Below are positions 1-11,798 of a stretch of DNA of 64,000 nt, piece after piece (position 1 is the stretch's first letter; each line of letters starts with the position of its first letter). The stretch lies in contig NC_088796.1 in assembly GCF_011386835.1 (NCBI RefSeq), positions 34,442,784 through 34,506,783 on the forward strand. Direction: 5' to 3'. Origin of the DNA: Chrysemys picta bellii (lineage: Eukaryota; Chordata; Testudines; Emydidae). A program made the position numbers and the translations under genes. The notes beneath the pieces are model-generated. The model saw only the letters and a program-made list of their open reading frames with translations. It did not search any database and was not told the DNA's origin.

Positions 1-268
1 TTAGCATTCATATGTTACAATATTCACTTGGTCAACAGAATTCTTCTGGTCCTGAGAAGAAGAATTCCACCCTGGGTATTTTAAAGGGGCTTTCCAGTAC
101 AAAAAGTTGAGTTTATTTAAAGTTAACACTTCTTGTCAAAACATGCTTTTTTTTTTTTAATTACTCAAGGTTTATTATTTTGTTTTGTCATTTAAGAATC
201 TCTAAAAGCAAGGGGTGGAAAAAAAAGATTTAACTAGGCAGTTAGCTTCAGGTTCTTGCTTAGTAGTA

Positions 269-593
269 CAGTAAGGAGGAGAAACAACGAGGAGTCCTTG
301 TGGCACCTTAGAGACTAACATTTATTTGGGCATAAGCTCTCGTGGGCTAAAACCCACTTCATCAGATGCATAGAGTGAAAAATACAGTAAGTAGTATATG
401 CAATATCTTTTATGTGCTATAATATATATACTACTTACTGTATTTTTCACTCCATGCATCTGATGAAGTAGGTTTTAGCCCACGAAAGCTTATGCCCAAA
501 TAAATTTGTTAGTCTCCAAGGTGTCACAAGGACTCCTCGTTGTTTTTCCTGATACAGACTAACAGGCTACCACTCTGAAACCAGTAAGGAGGA
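269..593 (+). mobile_element. Palindromic SINE-like element with 12-bp TSD
   Basis: A ~300 bp element (281-581) is flanked by the exact duplication CAGTAAGGAGGA (269-280 and 582-593). Its two arms are inverted copies: 283-395 (from aacaacgaggagtcc, including tggcacctta and gcataagct) pairs with about 435-545, around an AT-rich centre. The right end carries an extra unpaired tail of about 35 bp (gatacagactaac...ctctgaaac). The family is very common in turtle genomes. A long exact TSD points to target-primed reverse transcription rather than DNA transposition. Confidence 0.8.
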
Positions 594-850
594 AGAATAC
601 TGGGTACAGAAGGCATACAGACCAAGATGGGTGATGAGGTATGGGACATTTGTCAGTAAGGAGGCGCAGAAGAAGGAAGTGTTCATTTGTTCTTCCCCTA
701 CCACTTTCCCCTACCACTAACTAAACTCTGTAGATTTTACTCACTTGTTCCTCTCCCCTCCACCCCCAATTCCCCCCCCCCCGCGCTCCCCAATAAAAAT
801 CTTCTTTTTTACAGATGACTGGCCAGAGATTCTCTGACAGTAGTTTTACT

Positions 851-871
851 AAGGCTACGTCCTCACTACGG

Positions 872-909
<38 letters not shown>

Positions 910-1169
910 ATTTAAGATACGCAAATTCAGCTACGCGAATAGCATAGCTGAATTAGACGTATCGGAGCCAACTTACCCCGCTGTGAGGACGGCAGCAAAT
1001 CGACCTCCGCGGCTCCCCCGTCGACGGCGCTTATTCCTACCTCCCCTGGTGGAGTACAAGCGTCGATTCAGGGAATCGAATGTCGCGTCCCGACGAGACG
1101 CGATAATTCAATCCCTGAGAGATCGATTTCTACCCGCCGATTCAGGCGGGTAGTGTAGACGTAGCCTCA
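851..1169. mobile_element. MITE with ggctacgtc-type terminal inverted repeats and expanded GT tract
   Basis: The left end aaggctacgtcctcacta (851) is mirrored by the right end tagtgtagacgtagcctc (ends about 1168). Internal CpG-rich sequence contains short inverted repeats (gaatcgaatgtcgcg and nearby acgcgataattcaat). A possible 3-bp TSD (act) flanks it. It is a non-coding inverted-repeat element of a turtle-abundant type, and the open frames across it are spurious. Confidence 0.7.
874..904. repeat. (GT)n microsatellite, 31 bp
   Basis: An uninterrupted GT tract lies just inside the left terminus of the 851-1169 inverted-repeat element. Confidence 0.98.
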
Positions 1170-3072
1170 ACTAGGGTATCAAATGAGATATTCACACCTT
1201 GCAATGCTGCTGCTTTGCTTTGAGTCTGTAATGTGAGTAAAGAGGATTTATAGTTTAAAATGTTCTGCCTCCAACAGATCATTTCATTCTCCTCCCAGTC
1301 CCCCACAATCCACCTTTCCACCATTCCCTTCCATGAGCAAGTCCAGCTTTTACTTTAGTGCTGATCAGGCCTAGCATCGCTTTGTTTCAAGATTTAAAAA
1401 CTATGCCAGCTACTGCTGTATGTGTTACGCCCTGGACATTCCCGAATCTCTATCTCTAGTTCCTGCTTAGTCTTCAGCCTCAGCCCAAACTCCATGTTCT
1501 GCTTGTAGCTACACTCATCACTACTGAAGTGACATTACCTCAACATGCAAAGTTGGAGGTTTTGCAGTGCTGCATAATCCCTCACAAGTCCTGCAGACCA
1601 GAGATCTGGAAATTGTGGCATGCAAAGCAGACTGCAGTATCGCCAAACACCACTCTCGCTATAATGGCAAGCCTACAGCTAGGATCTGAAAGAGATGCAG
1701 AGGCACGAACAATTGAAAATGTAGGAAGAGAACAACCTAATCCCATAAGTAAAGTAACACACAGCAAAGAAAGGGCTCCCCCATATGTTCCTTTTAAGAA
1801 AAACTGGTTTATAAACAAACAATGAAACAGGACTGTACTGGGAATTCACTCTTGCTTCCAATGTGCAGCTGTAGGGAGGCAAAGAAATCATGTTTCTTTC
1901 TAGCTATTACATATACTATGTGTAGCAACAATAAAGAATTCAGGTGGGTGAAACGTGTGTATCCCAAAGCATTTTATAGAACAGGAATGACTCAGACCCC
2001 TTCACACTATACCAGCTTGCTGTATGCAATCCAGTATTTCATATTTATGAATTTTAAGATGATCACTAAATTCAAGTGGAATGAGCTGAACAAGTAACTC
2101 ATTTTATGATTTATACAAATTTAGAAAGGGAAGAGTAAGACATTAATCCATTCTCCTGTCACTATACTACGCATGTTCCCTGCAGTGTGTGCTTTCAGCT
2201 TTAAGAACAACTTCAACAAAGCACTCTCTCAAAGGATGGGACTCCCAACACTTCCACTGGAAGAGCCATCCAAGAACATACAATAAACAAGAATCAAGCT
2301 GCTATATGATTTCACCTTCTTTTGGTTACTACCGAGCTTTACTTGATATTTTAAAAGCCTCTATGAAGGTTCCTGAGGTAAGAGGAGCAGGGAGAAAATG
2401 ACATGTATTTTTGGGTCTTGCTCTTCCTGATTTCCTTCCACTCGGTGTTCAATCCAACCTGATTATTCTATTCAGGTTCTTATACCACAAACTCATCAGT
2501 ATGGTATCAATCATCTTAGGTGCCCAGAACTGAATGAAGTATTACAGTCCATATGGGAATCATAAGTACTGTGGAGCAGACAGTATATAGTGTACCTATT
2601 TTTTTTTTTTAAACACTCATAACAGTACATATGGACTCTCTCCAGGCTTCTTGGAGAAGATTCCCCCATTAGGAAATTTAAATTAAAAAATATCCCTTTG
2701 ACAAAACCTAAGGGCATTCTCCATCAGAAGCTACAGAAAGTCGTATTCAGCTACTGTGAACACATCCCCTTCAAACTTTCCTAGCCTTAGTAATAGCCTA
2801 CTGCATGTACAGAATTCTTTCACTAAACTAAAAGCCCTATTTTAAAATACAATTTGCAGGATATAAGAGACACTCACTTAAATAAGATTTAGTTAGAGCA
2901 AGTGTTAGGAATGAAAACAGAATTGAAGAATTTGTACTGAGACTTCCTCCATTCTTTGAGAAGCCTAACATTATCTGTGACTCTGCCAGTTGACTAAGAA
3001 TATGCGGCAAACTTTTATTATTGCGAAAAAGGTTAAAAGGGTAAAGTGGCCCAATACTCCATACTAGGACCA

Positions 3073-3225
3073 GGGGGGGGGGGGGAGAGGGGAGGAGAGA
3101 AGAGGGCTGGGGGAAGCGAGCAATGAGGTGGCAAAATTATTTAATCTTGTAACACATTGTCACTGTGCTAGTCTTAAAATTACAGTAATGCAAATTAATA
3201 GAGATAAGGCGGGGGGGGGGGGGGG
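3073..3225. repeat. Two oligo-G tracts
   Basis: Runs of about 13 and 15 G residues (3073-3085 and 3211-3225) lie 125 bp apart in A/G-rich surroundings. Similar G runs occur at 4690-4702, 19270-19283 and 26441-26455. Confidence 0.9.
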
Positions 3226-3428
3226 AAGGGGCTGTGAACTGTCATACGAAGGGAGACTGAAGACCAGGACTGTTTAGCAAGAAGAAGCAACAAATAAGGG
3301 GACTATGACAACTATATAAAGTAACTGATGTTTAAAGTAGTAAATAGGAGTGCTAGTTTACCTCTCCCATAGAACAAAGAACAAAAGGGACATAGAAAGA
3401 CAGTCAAAGGAAGGAAATATTTAAAAGA

Positions 3429-3834
3429 CTAAGGCCTGGTCTACACTAAACAGTTAGGTCGACATCAGCTGCCTTGCATTGACTTATCTATGGAAGTATC
3501 TTCATTCACTTAAATTTGGCTCCCACCGAAGTAAGTGCCTCTCTATGCCGATTTAGAGACACTTCCCCAAGCAGCGTACCATCACAGTCAGTCAATGTCA
3601 TTAGGTCAATGCAGCATCTGTGTAGATATTGCATTGCATACATCGACTGTTACTGCCTTTCAGGAGCCTCCCCACAATGCCCCACACTGACAACAATCTA
3701 TGCATGCACTCCCAGTGAGGACATGCACCGCTGACACAAGAAGCCAAGTGTACACACAAGCAATTTAATAACTGTGGTGGTTGTATGCAGTTGTAAGTTA
3801 GGTCGACAATTTTGTAGTGTAGACATGGTCTGAG
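3429..3834. mobile_element. MITE with gcctggtctacacta terminal inverted repeats
   Basis: The ends are aaggcctggtctacacta (3431) and tagtgtagacatggtctg (to about 3832), imperfect inverted repeats, with a secondary pair of ttaggtcgac motifs inside each end (near 3455 and 3799). There is no coding capacity. It shares the gtctacacta end motif with the elements at 31.6 and 23.2 kb. Confidence 0.7.
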
Positions 3835-5595
3835 AAAAACAAAAACTAAGTACATAATATATTAGGCTACTGAATTAATTATCACAACATAACGAGGCCA
3901 ACAGATAACTAGATACAGACGAGAACATCAGTGTAGACTGGTATTAATCCTCAAGCTTCAAGGCATAACATAACTAGTAACTGACAAGTTACACAAACTT
4001 CTTCCTAATATGTGCACTAGAAGGTTTCCAAACACCTTCATCTGGCACTGGCCATTGTTGGAGCCAATATAATTAACTAGATGGACCTTTGAGCTGATCA
4101 GTATGGCACATTGCCATGCAAGTCAATGGATATGCCAATGTAAACTATGGAAAGGTATTTAAGTTCTCTTCCTCAATTACATCTATAATGGAAGCGGGCT
4201 GCAACCTTCACTATGGAGATAATACGTCTCCATAATACCTGTCCTTCAAGCAGAAGGTATAATCATGGTATTTACAAGATATAGTACTACAAACTATCCT
4301 TGTTGCTCCAGCCACTGCCAATTGTAGAGCACATTAAAAAAGCCAACCCACCCAAACACCACTATTTCTCTAAGCTTAATTACCTCTTACAAACTCTAAT
4401 CACCAATTTACAAACCTCACCCTTTAATCAAAACAATTGAGTCATATTCATTTAAGAAAATATATTACAGTATCTGACTTGCATTAAGCAGAGCATAGTA
4501 AAGGCCTGATTTCCCATTCTAAGAAAACAGCTAACAAGTGCAACAGTTCAAACACTTTGATAAACTATTCTTATCTGAAATGTAATGGAGGCTATTTGAT
4601 GATTGTTTTGAGATGTGCGATCAAATTGTTAGGTTATGAAACTCACTAGTATTGCCCAGAAAGCTTCCCAGGAGATAGCGAACAGGGGTGGGGGGGGGGG
4701 GGAACCAAAGTTCTGTAAAATACGAAAGCTCATTACCCTTTTACAAAAGTTTTCCTGTGGGACAGGGTGGTGTGTGTGTTCTGTAAGTTCCTAATAGAAT
4801 ATTGCTATTTGAACTAATACTTGACCTTTTGCACATTGCCAAGTTTGTTCATTCACAAAGATAAAGGATACAGCATTAAAAATATTTATAACATGTTTAA
4901 ACTAGTTACAAAAATAGAGAGACACGAAGTGTGTACAGTGGCAATGGCATGTTCTGCCAATGTAATGAAAATTTAGATAGTAAGAGGCTTCACTACAGCA
5001 CTCTGCTATTAAGTCTTTTCCAAGTAGTGGGGTGACAGCTAGATTTTATTTGAAAGTTAATCATTTTTACAATTAAAAAAAGTAGGTAGTTACTGTATGT
5101 GTGAAAACCTGTTCTATTTTATATTGGTTTTGCAGAAATGCAATATACTTTTACTGTTCCACATTACAGAATAACGAGCCTTTGCTTAGGAAGGCATCTC
5201 CCCACAGATCTTGACAAAGAGGCCTCCAAAGCATGCACCACAGCAGTTCGCTGGGAAAAAAAAAAGTTGAGTCAGAGTATTATGTTCAGAAAGTTCCCTT
5301 TAGGTGTTTTGATTAAGTTCTCTTTTACCACATGTATCATTAAGCTTCATACCTAGCATGTTAAAGTTGGCAAAGGAACAAAGGTAGTAGATGCCCTTTA
5401 GACAGACAACATGCCACTTAGAGACCAGTTTTGCCAAGTCAAATAAGTCTTAATTTAAAAGCAGCAGACAAAATGCTACACGACCACCCAAACTTTACAT
5501 ATTTTAAACATGTCATTCTATGTGCCTTCAAAGTAAAGGAGAATTTTAAACAACTACAAGATCTTTAATAGACCCACCTGCCAAAATCCAAAGGA

Positions 5596-5670
5596 GACGA
5601 GAAAAAGAAAAAAGAAAAAAAAAAAAAAAAAACACGAAGAAAAAAAAAAATGAAAAGGAGAGAAAAAACC
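5596..5670. repeat. A/G-rich low-complexity tract
   Basis: A purine-only style stretch (gagaaaaagaaaaaagaaaa and onward, with a run of about 18 A) with no retroelement body adjoining. Confidence 0.85.
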
Positions 5671-6063
5671 AACCACACCATAAAGAGTTGTCACTTTTGA
5701 ACTAACTGTTCAAAAATGCTTCACACTTCCACTGTTTACAAACAAGAAACTGTTATTAATGTTACCTTTCAATATTTAAAATGATTTTGAAAGCCATCAG
5801 CGATGCTGTTTTACTGTGTATTTGTTCTATTACTAGAAGTTACAAGAATACTGACAGACATCGAGACATTTATTAGATATATAGACCCAGACATCATTTG
5901 CAGAACTATAAATCTTCACATGAGGGATGGGTGTGTCAAAGGCTCCTCAGATGCATGATAGCAGACACCTCATGGACATGAGCTGCTCAGATTATTGGAA
6001 CTGGCTGTCTGAAGTGACTTACTCCTGTTTGCATGGCCCTAAGCCTCAAGGTCTTGTAGCTCA

Positions 6064-6208
6064 GTGATTCTCAGCCAGGAGTACATGCATCTCTGGAGGT
6101 ATGCGGAAGTCTTCCAGAGGGTACATCAACTTGTCTAGTTGCCTAGTTTTACAACAGACTACATAAAAAAGCACTAACAATGTCAGTACAAACTAAAATT
6201 TCATACAT
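6064..6208 (+). mobile_element. Truncated hAT-like repeat fragment
   Basis: The segment begins cagtgattctcagccagg and continues into ggtatgcggaagtcttccag and acaacagactacataaaaaa. I recognise this as the left part of a common turtle/amniote repeat whose full copies open with a 'ggttctcaaccaggggtac' type end. The right terminus is missing; the neighbouring CR1 fragment begins there. Confidence 0.5.
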
Positions 6209-6213
6209 ACTTA

Positions 6214-6690
6214 CTTTGAGGCCAGAAGGGACCATGATGATATTCTAGGGAGTCAGATTAAACTAACACTGATATGGGACTTCACCAAGCAATTCCTGCA
6301 TCAACACGTAACTCTGTATACAGTCCACCATATCCTAGTAAGTTATTCCAGTGGTTAAATTACCCTCACTAAAAATTTTGCATCTTGTTTCTAGTCTAAA
6401 TTTGTCTAGCTTCAGGTTCCAGCCATTGGATGTTATGCCCTTGTCTGCTAAATTAGGCATGTAGAGGCTTATAGGCAGTAATCAAGTCATCACTTATCTA
6501 CCGCTTCATCCTATCTTGGGCAAATTAATAGATTAAACACAAATATCTGTCTCTCGCTGAGAGACAGGTATTCTAGACCTCAAGTCATTCTAGTAACTCT
6601 TTTTTGAACCCTTTCTAATTTCTCAAAATCCTTTTTTGAAGTAGTACCAGAACTGGCTACAGTAGCCATCTCACTAATGCAATAGACCAA
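6214..6690 (-). mobile_element. CR1 LINE 3'-region fragment
   Basis: The segment opens with aggccagaagggaccatgat and contains ttctagtctaaatttgtcta, cttccagccattggat-like sequence and cttttttgaaccctttcta. These are typical reverse-complement CR1 3' sequences in sauropsid genomes. It is non-coding here and 5'-truncated. Confidence 0.7.
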
Positions 6691-6979
6691 TGGCATTAAA
6701 CAGCATTTTCTGAGAAGCCAGATAAGGCAATGTCCAAATTCTGGCAGGCCAAAGGGCTCTTCAGGTGTGTTCTCTCTAGTGAAACCAAGTCAATTCTTCA
6801 TCTAGTTGGCAGGGATTGAGAATTTATGGCATGCCAAAGAGGTCATGCTGGCTGATTTTTGAATGGCACACAGACTGTTAATCCAATCAAGTGCACAGCT
6901 GGGGATGCACTTCAGTTTGTTTCTCCTCCTTTCACCATCATGCCACATGTATATAAAGTCAGTTTATCCAAATTTCAAC

Positions 6980-7850
6980 TAACGAAAACCCTGGTCAGCC
7001 GAATGAGCAGTGTCTCCCTGATGCTCATTGGGGTAATCAGGATTTATGGTCCTGAGGGTGGAAGGAGGGAGGAGGACTGCTGTAGAAGGCAGGAGCCTCC
7101 TTAGTACTTCTTGAGTGAGGAAAGATAGGAGGAAGAGGGGCAGAATGGGGAAGCTGGGAAAGACCCCAAGAAGCAGGTGCGACTCCCCTCAGAACCCATC
7201 CCACCCCTGCCTCCTGCTGCCTGTGCCCAGTTCATGTCCATGAGGTGCCTGCCCAGCACCTGGGGACCCTGCTGGAAGGTTGGCCCGGATACCTGGCTCC
7301 AGCTCCAACCAAGGATGGCCTTGCCAAGCAGCTCTGGCTGAGTGCTGGGGTCCTGGCAGCTCCAGTTGCTGCCGATCTTGGCTGCAGCATCCCCAAGCTG
7401 ACCTGCCCTTGTGCCCTCCCTCCCCTGCAGGATACTCTGTGGCCGGGGAGGAAAAGGTGTCACCTAGCAGAGGACCACAGGGGCTGGAGCTGCCCATGAG
7501 GGCCTTCCGTTTGGCCCATTGGGCATCAGCTGTTCCATCCTACTCCCTGCTGTCCCCTTCTCTCTTCTGTCCAGCTTGGAATCTCAGCAACTTTGGTCCC
7601 TTTCCCTCCCCGGCTGCAGGGCATCCTCTGAGCTGACAGGTGCTGGCCTGGGCAGAGGCTGGGGTGGGCATCTCAAAAGCAGGTCAGTACAGGGATGCTA
7701 CAGCCAGGACCAGTAGGGCAGTACATGGGTTGGAGCTGTCAGGAGCCCCACAGCAGAGCTGGAGCCAGTTAGTGGTGCTGCTCTTACAACAGAGCCCCCA
7801 GAGGGGAGCAGGTTGGGAACAGCTGATGCCCAATAGGCCCAATGTAACGC
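6980..7850. repeat. GC-rich block of unknown origin
   Basis: A GC-rich island-like block lies in AT-rich intron. Inside it, ggcccattgggcatcagctg (about 7516-7535) reappears inverted near 7815-7836 (cagctgatgcccaatagg), giving an inverted repeat about 300 bp apart. Four of its open frames exceed 90 codons but none resembles a known protein. It resembles the GC-rich passenger regions of other turtle inverted-repeat elements, but I could not locate its termini. Confidence 0.4.
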
Positions 7851-8828
7851 TTGCAATTGAAGAACACTGCCATACATAGCAGCATCACCACCTCCCTGCT
7901 TCTACTCGACATTCCCCCTACCTACACATCCAAGGATCGGATTTGATCTCAGCCATCACATCACACTACGAGCTCAAGTTGAGTTGGTTATTTACCAGAA
8001 ACTCCCAACCGTGTCTCTGCTTTAAAAAGCAGTAATCGTCCTATAAGCAAAGCCTATATTCTCAATTCCTAGATGCATGACACACACACACGACAGCCAA
8101 TATATCAGTTTTGCCTGCAATCTGAATGCATCATCATATATTAGCACAAAACTTTCAGATAGTAAAGCTGTCATCTTTTTTCTAAGGCCACTTGGTTGCA
8201 CCTCAGGGTGTGTGGACTAATTATCCACGTCAGTGTCATTCTATAAAGTGCCAAACTAATTATACAGAATAATCAATTGGTTGACTTCACAAAACAAATA
8301 AATCCAGGTACTCAGTTGGAAAACTAAACAGATTTAGTGACCTTAATCTGATATGAAGTAGGTAAGGCGTGTTCAGAAAGGTTTTCTCTTGCATATCCTA
8401 CAAAGGAACATAGTGTATGCTCTCAATCAGTTTCTGAAGTTCTGGCTTTAAGTCCATGCTTTTACTGAAAAAAAATCTTGAGAATCTCTTCATTTGAGTT
8501 GTTCAAATACAATACTATCGTGCTTTTTTTGGGGGGCACAATTTCCTATGCTAGTTAAATTATTTGTGTAGAAGATGTCAGTCTTTCTGTTTACTATGTT
8601 AATACTCCAGATCTTGGATAAGGCAATGTCATATACCCTTGAAGTAAAGAAAAAGCAAAAGAGCACAGAAAGCCAAGAATTACGGAGCTTGCACAAAGTC
8701 CTCTGAGGTTGATCAGAGTATTGGTTTCAGGAAGCAGGTTTGTAATAAGTCAACAATAAAATATTTGCAGTTAAGGGTATTTCAGGCACTCAATCTAAAA
8801 AGCAGTACATGGGTGGGTTTATATATAT

Positions 8829-8834
<6 letters not shown>

Positions 8835-8871
<37 letters not shown>
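8835..8871. repeat. (CA)n microsatellite
   Basis: A CA tract is preceded by an AT/AC-rich stretch and followed by three CAGA units. Confidence 0.97.
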
Positions 8872-8875
<4 letters not shown>

Positions 8876-10569
8876 GACAGAGATATAATCTCCTTAATTA
8901 AAAGTTACAAAAAGTCCTATATAACCTAGCTGTCACAGGAGGCTCAAACGTGACTCCTCCCTATCTGAAAGGCAAAAAAGTTTATGCCTAAATAAGCTTG
9001 GGATGGAGAGACCACTTTTAGTTTTTTGTTGTTTTTTTTTTTAAGTTGAAGTCTAAAAGATACGAAGATGTTTTATATTATTGTGTATAGTTTACATTTT
9101 TCTGATGCTATCCTTCATTGCACTTGAAAAATGTGCAAGTACATCAAATTTCCATGTCTGAAATTAGACAGATATGTAATTACCATGTTCACCTGTGCCC
9201 ATGCCAATGGATGATTTCACATCTGTGCCTGAAAAACTTAATATTTATTGGCCAGTTTGCAGTAGGCTTCCTTAAGACTTGATAAAGCCTGCATCTTTGT
9301 GAGAGTCCTGAAATATGTTACACTTTTCTTTGCAAAAAAGGCATGATGAAAGTATATAATGTATGAAGTTTCACCTTGATTACGGAGATGAAAATTTCAG
9401 TTTACTCTATGAATTCCAAATTTCATATTTTAAGACACAAAAACCAATATATTAATTTGCTGGTTTTGGAGCTTTATGTTAGTTAGTTCCCTCCCTGAAA
9501 CATTTGTAGAGCTTTTGTTTAACAATTTTTATGGCATTTTTGTCTATTTATTTTCAGAAGGCAGTCATAAGCTTTCTAACTGTGTACAATACGCAATACA
9601 GTGCTGGTAAAATAGTGATCATGCATAAACAGTATCTGGTATGCATTCAAAACATACACGGGTTGCATGGATTTATGTTTCTGACATTTAAAGTAAATGG
9701 TTACCTCCATCCCTGAAATTCTTCAGAAGATACTTCACACTGACTAATAATTTAGCACCTGGACTCTTAGCAAGTTGCTACATGATTAAAAGACTAGTAG
9801 AGACCGAGATGTTTCTAACACGATTTGGTCAGCACCAAACATTTCCAAGCCAAAGTCTAATCTGAATTAGGCAAGTTTTGGGCAAGCTGTCTTGCACACA
9901 GTCTTGGCTAGGGCCAAGATTAAATACAGTTAAAAACCCAGTTCAGAGTCAAATTGTTCCTTGTTAACTTGTGTGGTATCACAGCACCCAGCCCCTTTCC
10001 CGCAAGCTGCTTCTAAGCATCCAAGTCTCACTGCCTTCAGACTCTGAAGGATCCAAGAATTCACCACGTGTATCTTTTGGCCTATAAAAAAAAGTTCATC
10101 TCTGCAGACAATATGCAATATAAGCAGAGCCCCTCACAAACTGAGGTTTCTCTAACAAGAGACATATAGCATTTCAATTATTTACAACTGGCATTGCAGT
10201 CTGTTCAGAACAGATGTACAAAGAATTTCCAGAAGCACTGCAAAATACAAAACTTTACATTAACATACATAAGCCAAACTTCAGTTTATTTCTGACAAGT
10301 AACAATCAGAAGTTATTGGCCACCTACAGGTTTCGATGACTTCAAGAAAAGGTAGGGGAATCACTAAGCTGAAGTGAAATCTGGAAGTTATTTTAGTTAC
10401 CACAGCAATCAACAAAAATATAAGGCTATATAAATATTTTATTTCTCCGGTATATTTATCTTCCCTCTAGATCCAAATCAGTATCACAACGATGACCTAT
10501 TGGAACCCTCTTAAGTCTTTTCCCCTCCCCCCCCGCCGCACACAGATGGCTAGAAATTCAGCTACTTAC

Positions 10570-10724
10570 AGAGAAAATGGGCAGGGTGAACCCCACTGCA
10601 TATAGGACAGTGGATGTGACGGTACTGTCATGGAATGGATACTTGATGCTGTCATCATTACAGAAAAAGCCTCTCTGATACGGCTTTATTTTGGCCAAGT
10701 TTAGAACACCCAGGGGTAAGCCAG
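10570..10724 (-). CDS. PLPP1: PLPP1 second coding exon, isoform-2 type alternative exon
   Basis: This 155 bp exon has a strong acceptor (ccaacag just right of 10724) and a consensus donor (gtaagt at 10569-10564). With the G carried from exon 1 it encodes exactly 52 residues: AGLPLGVLNLAKIKPYQRGF, then FCNDDSIKYPFHDSTVTSTV, then LYAVGFTLPIFS. It covers the end of transmembrane helix 1, the first extracellular loop and the start of helix 2. The YQRGFFC...SIKYP and HDSTVTSTV signature matches the alternative exon 2 of PLPP1 (human isoform 2 has QRGFFCKDNSINYPYHDSTVT, split here from its neighbours). It is unlike the isoform-1 exon, which carries KEDTIPYALLGG. These two exons are mutually exclusive in known vertebrate genes. 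I did not see the isoform-1 exon between here and exon 1, so it probably lies left of the window or was missed. The 58 + 155 bases keep the frame, ending in phase 0. Confidence 0.93.
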
Positions 10725-11798
10725 CTGTTGGGGGAAGGGAAAAAAGACACAGATGGTTAAATTAAAATTCACTTTATCAGGCATGGAGAAAGCTTCAGAA
10801 CAACATGCAAAACTTAAGTTTCCCTTGAGTCAGTGCAGAATATTAAATACCATGCAATGCACACACTTGCCCAACCCTTGCTATAGCCAATGAAAAGGCT
10901 GCCTCTTAGTTAGGAACAATACATAATGTCACCTGCCAACAATCGCAGAAATTGGAGGGAGGTAAAGGAGTTCAAAGTCTTGTTTTTTTTAATTGATGAA
11001 AACATTGCCAGGTACTGAGCCAAGTACTAGCCTTTGAAACTGATGTGCCACTCAACTCCAATTTTAGTTAACAAGAATACTGGAGAGCAGAATATGGCCC
11101 CATTATTCTTTTTTAAAATGACATTGACCTTTCATTGAATTAACAGTGTGTAGAACTGTTTAAATATCTCATTAAAAATTCGAGTTCTGAAGCCAAAGGA
11201 AGGAGAACCTTTCAAACTTTTTTTTGGAGAAGGAAAAAATAAGACAGAACCAAGTCTCATGATGGGAAAAAACAGTTCTGAAATGGGAAGAGGAGAGGAA
11301 TTTCAAAGACACCGTCAGGAAACTGGACATCTTGAATGGAATAAGCTAATTTATAAATTATTATTTTTTAAACATTGTGACAAAAAACTTGCTTGCCTCA
11401 TTTTATATAATTATTGTAGGCTTTACATAGGACATGCATAAAGTGAACAGGATATGGCCCTTTATATTTAGAACTCTTCCAGTAGTAATCTCATCGATTT
11501 AATATATCATTTCTAAAAAGGTAGCTGTGAGCCAAATAACCAAATCTTTATAATCTTTTTACGTGAAGAGAACATTTACATTAATCCCCTTACCATCGGG
11601 ACTTTCAGGGCTGGCTTAACAACAGTAAGCTTGTTTACAAAAATGGATTTCTACTGTAACATTCCCAATTTCACTGCAGTGTCTACAAGTCTGGATACAA
11701 CTTTTACATAAAGCAGAACAGAAAGATTCAGTTCCTCTAAAGAACAAAGGACATGCCTCTACTGGCTAGAGAGCAATTTGAATTCAGTGATAACGAAC

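Larger units (their letters stand above)
1..10569 (-). other. PLPP1: PLPP1 intron downstream of exon 2
   Basis: The window's left 10.5 kb lies downstream of exon 2 in the PLPP1 transcription direction, and no further exon was recognised. It holds a palindromic SINE-like element (0.3 kb), inverted-repeat elements at 0.85 and 3.4 kb, a hAT-like fragment and a CR1 fragment (6.1-6.7 kb) and a GC-rich block (7.0-7.85 kb). The stretches 1.2-3.4, 3.85-6.05 and 7.9-10.5 kb show no features beyond homopolymer runs and a CA microsatellite. Confidence 0.7.

Noticed and set aside
815..1153. 112-codon frame with poly Cys-Val
   Set aside because: It reads through a GT microsatellite and a MITE; the Cys-Val run is simply translated GT repeat.
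7101..7879. Protein-coding gene in the GC-rich block
   Set aside because: Four competing frames on both strands, no homology recognised, no splice or promoter structure, and a position inside the PLPP1 intron.
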